Shown here one piece after another: positions 52,201 to 60,238 of a stretch of 64,000 nucleotides of DNA. Each line of letters opens with the position of its first letter. Position 1 is the stretch's first letter. Made by a program: the position numbers and the translations under genes. Source of the stretch: Acridotheres tristis (taxonomy: Eukaryota; Chordata; Aves; Passeriformes; Sturnidae); the NCBI GenBank assembly GCA_037013685.1, contig CM072897.1, forward strand, positions 18,646,643 to 18,710,642. The letters run 5' to 3'. The notes below the pieces were generated by a model. That model did not search any database and was not told the DNA's origin. It saw nothing but the letters and a program-made list of their open reading frames with translations.

Positions 52201-53302
52201 TTGGACAGCGCTCTCAGGGATGCACAGGGTGGGATTGTTGGAGTGTGTGTGCAAGGCCGGGAGCTGGACTGGATGATCCATGTGTGAGCCAGCTCAGGAT
52301 ATTCCACGATTCTCTGATATTCTATGATTCTGTGAGAAGGAGGACCGGGGACAGACGATGGCCATTGCTGCAGGGCTGCCAGGACAAAAACACCGTGCTG
52401 ACAGAGAGGGAAGGAGAGCAGGTGAGACACCTGGAAGCTCGTACCTCGTCGTAAGTATCGTAGTGCTCCTTGACCCTCCTCTGCAGGAAGCTGAGGAGGT
52501 ACTTGTTGAAATCTAGAAACAATTTCATGCTGCGACTGGGGAGGTACTGCAGCAGGGGGATGAAGTCAGCGGGGTTGCCAGCAGCAGCCACGTCAGTGAA
52601 TTCCTCAGCTGAATTCACCAGGCTGAGCAGCTCCTGCTCCTCGTGCTCGTAGCGCCTGCCGAAGCACATGGCACAGATGACATTGGCCACCGACACCACC
52701 AGGTACCGGTAGGGCTCAAACCTCTTCTTCTCCTCCATCAGCTGCAGGAATTTGCTGACCAGGTACTCGGCCTCCTGCGACACGTGCTCCTCCAGCAGGC
52801 AGCTGGAGGATGAAGTGGGGCTGGGGGCCACCGAGAAGTTCTTCAGGGCACTCTGGGCCAGCTTCCTGCGAGCCTTCCACACCTCCCCGGAGTCGGGGCT
52901 GAACGTCAAGCTCTGCCCATCCGTGATAAAGCGGAAACTGTAGAGGTCGGGGCGCCCCATGAATTCTTCTCCTTGCTTGACCAGCGCTTGCCTGATGGTG
53001 TCCAGCCCGCTGAGCACCACCACGGGCCGGGTGCCGATGCGCACCTGCATCACGTCCCCGTAGCGCCGGCTCAGCCGCGTCAGCGCCAGGTGCGTGTCCT
53101 TGCGCAGCTCCAGCACGTTCCCCAGCACGGGATAACCCCGCGGGCCCGGCGGCCTCCGCAGCCCCGAGGGCACGGGCTGCTGCTGCTGCTGCAGCCACTG
53201 CAGCACCACCGACACCAGGCAAAACGCCGCGGCCACCAGCAGCACTTCGGTGGCCGACACCGCACCGAGGCTCTCCAGCAGCCCCATCGCAGCCTTCAGC
53301 AT
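49251..53302 (-). CDS. CYP1A5: Cytochrome P450 1A, CYP1A2-type (avian CYP1A5)
   Basis: A microsomal monooxygenase of aromatic and planar xenobiotics, anchored in the ER by its N-terminus. Minus-strand coding exons: 53302-52445, 51862-51736, 51268-51179, 51091-50968, 50807-50721 and 49557-49251. They join to 530 residues. Visible parts: membrane anchor (about 15-36), proline hinge [11 protein letters not shown]-helix FGAGFDTVTT across exons 3-4, the K-helix ExxR as EMFR in exon 5, and the heme loop [10 protein letters not shown] with its cysteine in the last exon. The ATG follows 12 bases of leader after the acceptor; a GTG codon just before it is not used. It lies next to CSK like human CYP1A2, and residues such as ITDGQSLTF and the SAEEF region are CYP1A2-like, so I call it the CYP1A5 copy. 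The first 215 codons have probably been converted with the other copy, so orthology should be judged from the 3' half. Confidence 0.95.
49672..50700 (+). repeat. Minisatellite in the last CYP1A5 intron, 23-24-bp unit
   Basis: About 43 copies of GTCCTGTTTGTCACTGCATGAA(AT/GG/GA) or GTCCTGTTTGTCACTGCAGGAGG(G). The two end types (CATGAA- and CAGGAGG-) alternate in patches. The array fills most of the 1.16-kb intron between the exons ending at 50721 and starting at 49557. 24-bp units keep frames open on both strands; these are not genes. Confidence 0.96.
52060..52340 (+). mobile_element. CR1 LINE 3' fragment inside CYP1A5 intron 2
   Basis: Sense CR1 on the plus strand: 'ggttcaggaatagattcctc', 'ccagagggtgctgggcactg', 'aggctgccagagctccaggg', 'tttggacagcgctctcaggg', ending 'gatattctatgattctgtga'. 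It is inserted opposite to the gene's direction and is absent from the corresponding intron of the plus-strand CYP1A, so it is younger than the gene duplication or was lost there. Confidence 0.92.
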
Positions 53303-53890
53303 CACGGGCAGGCACTAAAGGAGAGAAGGGAAGCGACGGGAAGAGCCGGGATCAGCGAGGGGCTGAGCGCTGCGCTCTTCCTGAGCCTGGGAACCACAGG
53401 GAGCGACAGCCCTTCAACCAGCTCAGGGCACCGAGCTGCCCCCGCGGCACTGGCGGTTTCCAGCGACACAAGCTGGAGACCTGCGAAGGCTCCAAACACA
53501 CCCGCCCGTCCCTTAAGGGGGTCCTCAAGTGCCTGAGCCTTCAGTGACACCCCTTTCCCCACAGAAAACCCAATCCCCCACTGGCACAGCCACGGCTCCT
53601 GCCCAGGGAAGAAGACAGTCTCGTAAAACAAGGCACGGAAAACTGCAGCTCAGCATCCCCAGGGAAGCAGGAGGAGAGGAACAGCAGCTCCTCCGTGCAT
53701 GGGGATCCAGGACTACCAGAGCCATCAGGAGCCAGGAGGATGGACCTGATGTCCACAATCCTGGGGGACTTGGGGAGCGGGGATGCCACAGGGCTGCTCC
53801 GTGAGAACACACACAGGATGTGAGCAGGGCCACCTAAAACTGACCTTCTTGGTCCTATATCCGTGTTCAACCTCCCCCTAAACACACAGG
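52445..53890 (-). repeat. Left arm of the CYP1A inverted repeat
   Basis: Intron 1 from just 3' of its donor, plus all of CYP1A5 exon 2. It matches 58800-60238 in opposite orientation. From about 53890 to 52658 the match is nearly perfect apart from a short island at 52919-52942, and it weakens after that. Confidence 0.9.
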
Positions 53891-53901
53891 CTATCTCCTA
53901 C

Positions 53902-54099
53902 CTGCAGATCCTTGGGCTGGTTTTACAGCCTGGAGCTCACAGCAGAGATTGGCACCGGGAGCAGGGAAGAATCTTCCTCTGTCCTCTCAATCTTCTTCTC
54001 CTGTCACCTGGTTCTTCTCTGTCTGGTCCTTCTTCTCCTGCCACCTGGAAGTGCAGTGGCTCTCTGAGCTCTTCCCTCACTGTCCCGCTCTGTATTTAT
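53902..54099 (-). promoter_or_regulatory. CYP1A5: CYP1A5 core promoter and noncoding exon 1
   Basis: On the minus strand a TATA-like ATAAATA sits at 54099-54093. A start is expected about 25-30 bases on (about 54065-54070). The exon then runs to a clear donor, ATCTGCAG|GTAGGAG, ending at 53902. Intron 1 (53901-53315) leads to the exon-2 acceptor CTCCTTTAG. CYP1A genes in vertebrates have such a noncoding first exon. Confidence 0.75.
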
Positions 54100-56287
54100 G
54101 CTGCGAAAGACCTTGGGGATAGCTACCCATTAACAAACGGACCCAAACCTGGCTGGAGCCCGTCTAAAAAGAAAGGGAAGAACCTTGCTGGCCTCCAGCA
54201 GGATCTGGGTCATGAATGGTGACTTCTCCTCCTGGCCAGGGTCCCGGAGCTGCTCTGGGGAGGAAGAAGGGGGTCCCTAGGACAAGGAGGAAGAAGGGGG
54301 TCCCTAAGTCTTGCCTTGGGGAGGATGTAGGATATGCTGTGAGCATCGCTTGCCTATGGAATGTGGGTGCCAGCATTTTAAAAAAAAAAACTTTTCTGGC
54401 CTGGTCAGGCTGTTCCCAGCAGCCGGAGAGGGCTGTCACCTTCATGGCCCCTATGGAGGTGCTGGGAGCTACGGGGTGTGTGTGAGGGGACGCGTTTGTG
54501 GCAAGGCATCCGCAGCCCTCTCCCCATCCATCCCTGGGGAATCACCCGACAGTTCCGCTGTCCCGGGAGCGGTGGCAGCGGGATCATCCAGGCCAGGAGC
54601 AGAGCCAGGCTCAGGTTAACGATTGGCCAGGTTTGCGTGAGAAGACGGCTGGCTCGCTTCCCCCGGCTCCTCCGGGGCAAACAGGCAGCGAGGAGGAGGA
54701 GGAGTGGCGGGGCAGAGGGGAGGAGGTGAGCCTGGCAGATAGGAGAGGTGAAGGGGCAGCACGGGGCAAGGCTGGGGCAATTCATCCCCACAAAGTCCTG
54801 GGTGACACCCAGCAGGGAAATGCTCGAGCCAGCCACGCTGCTTGTGCAGGCGGGGCAAAATTCAGGGGAGTTTGGGTGGGATGAGCAGGAACGAACCAGA
54901 GCTTGGGGGTTTGGCCCCTAAGTTTCCTTCAATCCTTGAAAATTCCAGAGGGAATTTGGCCCAGGTAAAAGCTTAGCTAATATTTAATAAAGGCTTTCAA
55001 CATCTGGTCTAATCGTGCTCGTTAATAGCAATGACGCCGTTCATTAATGTTTGGCAAGAACAGTTACAAAACGCTGGCTGCTAATATTCCTGCTGATAAT
55101 TCCCAGGAATGCCGCAGCCCTCCCGGCCCCGGCAAGACCCTTGGGAGCGCTTTTGGGGAGGTGGGCTGCAGGAGCAGGGCTGGATCCCGCCAGCCCCTCC
55201 CATCCCTATGGATGTACCCGGTCGGGTTGGGGCAGAGGGGGCTGTGTGACCCCTCCCCAGCAGCGTCTCAGACTCTCAGACCTTGTGGTGATGCGCTCCT
55301 CATGCATCACATCCCAAAGCTCTGGAGAAGCTGGGGAGAGTCCCGGAGAAGCTCCCCAGGACCCTCTTCCACCCCTTCCCAACCCCTCCCCGGTGTGCCA
55401 AGCCCTGCGAGGGCAGGGTGCTCCTGATGAGAACAGCGTTAAGAGCAGCTGCCTTGCGTGCCAGGCAGCCTCACACCCCAAAAACACCTTCCACACGCCC
55501 TCACCCCCTGCTGGGCCTCGCTGTCCCCTCCGTGGGTCACCATCCCGCGGGATGGGCCGTGCCAGGCTGTGCGTGCGGGGACAGGCGGGAGCGGGACGGT
55601 GACGGTGCCCGCAGGCACGCGTGGCACGGCGTGTGTGGCATGGGCAGGTGCCCGCACGCAGGGACACGGAATTGTGCGGGACACGGGGATGTTGGCACCC
55701 CGGAGCTGTGCGGGACACGCACGGAGCTTGTTCGCACCCCCCGCACACGGATGCGGCTCCGGGCGTGTGCAGCCTGTCCGTGCGGGGACACGGGGTGGGA
55801 AGTGGCGACACCGCGACAGACACACGGAGGTGTTGTAGGGGGTGCCTCGGTGCCAGAGACATCCCCGGCCGGGCTTTACGGTCGCCCTGACGAGTGTCCC
55901 CAGCCGCGGGACACGTTGGTGACATTCGTGGTCAGCAGCCCTGCGGTGCGGGGCACGGCTCGGTGTCGCCTGGCGCTGAGGGGACATTTCAGGTGGCGCG
56001 CTGGGACATCCACGCTTTGCGCTCCCCACTCTTCCTCTCCTCGTAGGAGAAGGGTTGGGATGACCGTGTCCTGTCGAGGGGACACAAATGACAGGGGCAC
56101 TGCTGTCGCCTCGCAAGCGATGCAGCATCCTGTGGCAGAGGGCACCCCTGTTGGCACCGACGATTGTCCCCCGTGCTGGGGACAAGCTCCCCAACTTCCA
56201 GCCAGCCGTGGGGGGAGCTGATCCTGAGCTGCTCCGGCGCCGCCTTGACCCCGGGCCGGGCTCCTGGACGTGAGGCCACCGCCCTGG

Positions 56288-56385
56288 TCCTTTAAAAACC
56301 ATTTCCCCCCCACCCACTCGTAGCGTGACTGCGAGTGACCGGGGCTGCCCTCCCGGGTCTGGCCGGAGCCCCTTCGCACGCGATG
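56288..56385 (+). promoter_or_regulatory. XRE module 1 (two opposed XREs)
   Basis: CTTTAAAA, then TAGCGTGACT, then GAGTGACCGGGGC, then, about 45 bases later, TTCGCACGCGATG. The same order and nearly the same spacing recur about 915 bases downstream. Confidence 0.7.
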
Positions 56386-57216
56386 TCCCTAACGCCACCT
56401 CTGGGACCCCCCCGGCAGGGCGGGACCCCCTGGCCGATCTCCCACCTCCTGGCAGCTGGGCTGGGAACACGGATGAGGGTGGAGGGGGCAGATTTTGGCA
56501 GCGGGCTGGTCCCCCTTGTCCTCCCTGCAGGGCAGGACGTGGCCTGTCACCCCGCGGGGACCGGGGCTGGGGGCTGCCAGCTCTGCACCAGCCCCGCTTC
56601 GGACACCGAACACGGTCCCCGACGTGCCCCCCTCCCTCCGGCTGCACCCTCTGCCCCATCCCAGCCACACCTCGCCCCTCGGGTCGCCCTGTCCCCAGGG
56701 GACAGAGGTGACAGAGGGCACGGCGGCTTCTCACGCGAACCTGGACAATCTTTAACCGGGCCGGGGCAGCCCGGGCCGTGACCCCCGCGGCTGCTCCGCC
56801 ACCCACGTCCCCACGGGGACCCTACGGAGCTGTGGGGTGGTCCCGCAGCGCGAGGTGTGGGGGACACGCGCGGAGCCGGTGGTCCCCGCTCTGCTGTGCC
56901 GGGCACACCGGCGGCGGGACGGGCACGGCGCGGTCCCTTAAACCGGTCCGCGCTCATCCCCGCGTGTTCGCGGAGCCCCGCGGGGGTTGAACCCCTCAAT
57001 CCCCCCGCTCCCGGCCCGCACCGCTCTGCCCAGGGCGGTTTTCCCACGCTCCCGCTGTCCCCGCGGCTCCGGACACCGTGGATGTCCCGGGGCTGCGGGC
57101 ACCGGGACCGGGGGGTGTGGGCGTGGGTTTATGGAACTTTCTGGGTCTGGGGGACAGCAGGGCAAGCGGGACGACCACCGGGGGGGTCCTGGGGAGCAGC
57201 GGGGCGCGGGACCGGC

Positions 57217-57305
57217 GCCTTTAAGATCCTGCCAGTAGCGTGACTGGAGTGACCGGGGCGGTGCGGGTTTGCCCAAACATCCCGCCCTCTTCGCACGCGA
57301 TGCCC
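57217..57305 (+). promoter_or_regulatory. CYP1A4: XRE module 2 (copy of module 1) near the CYP1A4 promoter
   Basis: CTTTAAGATC, TAGCGTGACT, GAGTGACCGGGGC and TTCGCACGCGATG in the same order as module 1. It lies about 270-350 bases upstream of the CYP1A4 TATA box, where functional XREs are usual in CYP1A genes. Confidence 0.7.
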
Positions 57306-57547
57306 GCCCCGGGCTGGAACCCACGGGCGGCACCGAAACCCCCCCCACCCCCGCACCCCACGCTACGATCTATGGGGACCCCAACTCCCTCCCCAACCCT
57401 CCCCCCGCCAAGTCTCGCTACCTCCCCTCTGGGGATACTCGGGGGTCCCGCACCCCACGCGTGGGGGGAGCCCCGGGGATGGGGGGGGTGTGGGGGGGGT
57501 CCGGGGAGTTCTTGGGGAGTTGGGGCCACGTGACGGAGGCGGCTGGG

Positions 57548-57669
57548 CCAATCAGAGCGCGGCGCGATGCATATAAAGCAGGAGCGGCGGGGAGCGGGCA
57601 CCTGCCGGGGGATCGGGCACCTGCCGGGGGATCGGGCCCCTCCCGCCGCTCCGCGCCGCTCCCACCGAG
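57548..57669 (+). promoter_or_regulatory. CYP1A4: CYP1A4 core promoter and noncoding exon 1
   Basis: CCAAT at 57548-57552 (GGGCCAATCAG) and a strong TATAAA at 57572-57577 (CATATAAAGC). The exon should start near 57600 and ends at a donor CACCGAG|GTGAGTACC, last exon base 57669. The exon includes a tandem repeat of GGGGATCGGGCACCTGCC. Intron 1 (57670-59368) then leads to the coding exon. Confidence 0.85.
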
Positions 57670-58560
57670 GTGAGTACCGGAGAGCCCGCACCGCCATGAA
57701 CGGGGGCCAGGGGGCTCTTCCAGCACCTCCTGGTGATAGACAACCCCGCCGTGGGCTGTCCTCCCTTTCCCACCCCACCAGCATCCTTCCCTCACCTGTT
57801 GGAAGGTGGATTTGGGGGGTTTTTGGGAAGGGGTCCTGGCTGGGATGTACCAGCTGCGGTGCAAGGTCCTCACAGCCCCCTGGAATCTCACCCCACGGGT
57901 GTCCTGTGGGGAGCTGTGACACCTTGCCAAACCCAAGGGAAAGGGGGATTTGACAGCCAACCTCCCTGCTCGGGGTTTTCAGATGGATATCGTCCTGTCA
58001 GGAGCTGGGAGTTGGACTCCATGGTCCTTAGGAGCCCCTACTAGCTTGAGGGACTCTCTGGTTCCATGTTTTCTGACAGAGCTGGGAGTGGGGTGCAGCC
58101 ATCCCGCTGCAGGTAGGGTTATTTTTCATAGCCATCGGACTTTGGGACAATTCCTGGCACTGCTGTGCTTCATTGCTGGTGAGTGGTGGCTCGGTGACTC
58201 GAATCAGGATCAGAGCTCCTCTAGCCAAGAGCTCTGGAAAAGACTTTGAGGAGAAAAGGAAGGTCCTGTGGTTAAGGGAGCACTTTTGCTTCCCTGGCAC
58301 GTAGAGAAAAAGTTGGGGAACCTATTCTTTCCACAACTGGCTGGCAAAAAGTCTGCTTCTTAGTGCGAGGAGTTTTCTAAAGTGCGGCAGCTGCGGATCA
58401 AAAGTGATGCCCAGCTCTGCTCCTGTCCTGTCCTGCGCTGTCACTGCTCCAGCCTAGAGACCAGCCCCAGTTCCTAACGCATCTTTGGTTTATTCCTGAG
58501 GGCTCTGCACACCAGTCTAAGGGTCTGCTGGGGAGAAAAGGGCGTCACGAAGTCCCTGAG
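57670..58560 (+). other. CYP1A4: CYP1A4 intron 1, left part
   Basis: No gene is seen. A weak CR1-tail-like stretch lies at about 57990-58075 ('caggagctgggagttggact'). About 58525-58560 can still be aligned, with many differences, to the sequence before 59160, which marks the old start of the relict copy. Confidence 0.5.
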
Positions 58561-58561
58561 G

Positions 58562-58805
58562 GGTTGAGGTCCCCCTTAAGGGACGGGCGGGTGTGTTTGG
58601 AGCCTTCGCAGGTCTCCAGCTTGTGCCGCTGGAAACCGCCAGTGCCGCGGGGGCAGCTCGGTGCCCTGAGCTGGTTGAAGGGCTGTCGTTCCTTGTCGTT
58701 CCCAAGCTCAGGAAGAGCCCAGCTGATCCCGGCTATTCCCCTCGCTTCCCTTCTCTCCTTTAGTGCCTGTACGTGATGCTGAAGGCTGCGATGCAGCTGG
58801 TTTAG
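58562..58805 (+). pseudogene. Relict CYP1A intron 1/exon 2 start, truncated after eight codons
   Basis: A second copy of 59160-59404, about 93% similar by eye. It keeps the intron end, polypyrimidine tract and acceptor (CTCCTTTAG, exon would start at 58764). It also keeps the leader and ATG at 58776, then codes for MLKAAMQL and one further codon before TAG at 58803-58805. Homology to exon 2 stops at 58799, exactly where the right arm of the inverted repeat begins. If spliced in from exon 1 it would produce a nine-codon frame. Confidence 0.8.
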
Positions 58806-60238
58806 GGGGAGGTTGAATATGGATATAGGAGCAGGAAGGTCAGTTTTGGGTGGCCCTGCTCACACCCTGTGTGTGTTCTCACGGAGCAGCCCTGTGGCAT
58901 CCCCGCTCCCCAGGTCCCCCAGGATTGTGGACATCAGGTCCATCCTCCTGGCTCCTGATGGCTCTGGTAGTCCTGGATCCCCATGCACGGAGGAGCTGCT
59001 GTTCCTCTCCTCCTGCTTCCCTGGGGATGCTGAGCTGCAGTTTTCCGTGCCTTGTTTTACGAGACTGTCTTCTTCCCTGGGCAGGAGCCGTGGCTGTGCC
59101 AGTGGGGGATTGGGTTTTCTGTGGGGAAAGGGGTGTCACTGAAGGCTCAGGCACTTGAGGACCCCCTTAAGGGACGGGCGGGTGTGTTTGGAGCCTTCGC
59201 AGGTCTCCAGCTTGTGTCGCTGGAAACCCGCAGTGCCGCGGGGGCAGCTCGGTGCCCTGAGCTGGTTGAAGGGCTGTCGCTCCCTGTGGTTCCCAGGCTC
59301 AGGAAGAGCGCAGCGCTCAGCCCCTCGCTGATCCCGGCTCTTCCCGTCGCTTCCCTTCTCTCCTTTAGTGCCTGTCCGTGATGCTGAAGGCTGCGATGGG
59401 GCTGCTGGAGAGCCTCGGTGCGGTGTCGGCCACCGAAGTGCTGCTGGTGGCCGCGGCGTTTTGCCTGGTGTCGGTGGTGCTGCAGTGGCTGCAGCAGCAG
59501 CAGCAGCCCGTGCCCTCGGGGCTGCGGAGGCCGCCGGGCCCGCGGGGTTATCCCGTGCTGGGGAACGTGCTGGAGCTGCGCAAGGACACGCACCTGGCGC
59601 TGACGCGGCTGAGCCGGCGCTACGGGGACGTGATGCAGGTGCGCATCGGCACCCGGCCCGTGGTGGTGCTCAGCGGGCTGGACACCATCAGGCAAGCGCT
59701 GGTCAAGCAAGGAGAAGAATTCATGGGGCGCCCCGACCTGCACAGCTTCCACTACATCTCCAACGGGCAGAGCTTGACGTTCAGCCCCGACTCCGGGGAG
59801 GTGTGGAAGGCTCGCAGGAAGCTGGCCCAGAGTGCCCTGAAGAACTTCTCGGTGGCCCCCAGCCCCACTTCATCCTCCAGCTGCCTGCTGGAGGAGCACG
59901 TGTCGCAGGAGGCCGAGTACCTGGTCAGCAAATTCCTGCAGCTGATGGAGGAGAAGAAGAGGTTTGAGCCCTACCGGTACCTGGTGGTGTCGGTGGCCAA
60001 TGTCATCTGTGCCATGTGCTTCGGCAAGCGCTACGAGCACGACGACCAGGAGCTGCTCAGCCTGGTGGACCTGGGCAGCGAATTTGGGGAGGTGGCGGGG
60101 GGCGGGCACCCCGCCGACTTCATCCCCGCGCTCCGGTACCTCCCCAGCCGCACCATGGCGGTCTTCAAGGACATCAACAGGCGCTTCAACAACTTCGTGC
60201 AGAAAATTGTGCAGGAGCATTACAGGACCTTTGATAAG
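58800..60238 (+). repeat. Right arm of the CYP1A inverted repeat
   Basis: Mirror of 52445-53890. The intron 1 part (58800-59368) is about 97-98% similar by eye and the first 215 codons of exon 2 are almost unchanged except for codons 121-128 (59741-59764). Similarity falls after 60025. Confidence 0.9.

Larger units (their letters stand above)
54100..57547. promoter_or_regulatory. Shared upstream region of the divergent CYP1A pair, rich in XRE cores
   Basis: The spacer between the two promoters contains many GCGTG/CACGC cores, the binding core of the Ah receptor-ARNT dimer. Strict TNGCGTG sites: 54633-54639 (TTGCGTGAGA), 55454-55460, 56321-56327, 56377-56383 (reverse), 56732-56738 (reverse, TCGCGTGAGA), 57236-57242, 57294-57300 (reverse) and 57359-57365 (reverse). 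Palindromic CACGCGTG occurs at 55616-55623 and 57456-57463. The part next to the plus-strand gene is CpG-rich. No exon is recognised in this stretch; open frames up to 455 codons are a result of GC content. Confidence 0.75.

Noticed and set aside
53303..53305. Upstream in-frame GTG as an alternative first codon of CYP1A5 (also 59378-59380 in CYP1A4)
   Set aside because: Vertebrate genes rarely start at GTG and a normal ATG follows directly.
55439..56806. 455-codon minus-strand open frame in the CYP1A spacer
   Set aside because: Random open frame from high GC; composition is not protein-like and several overlapping frames are equally open.
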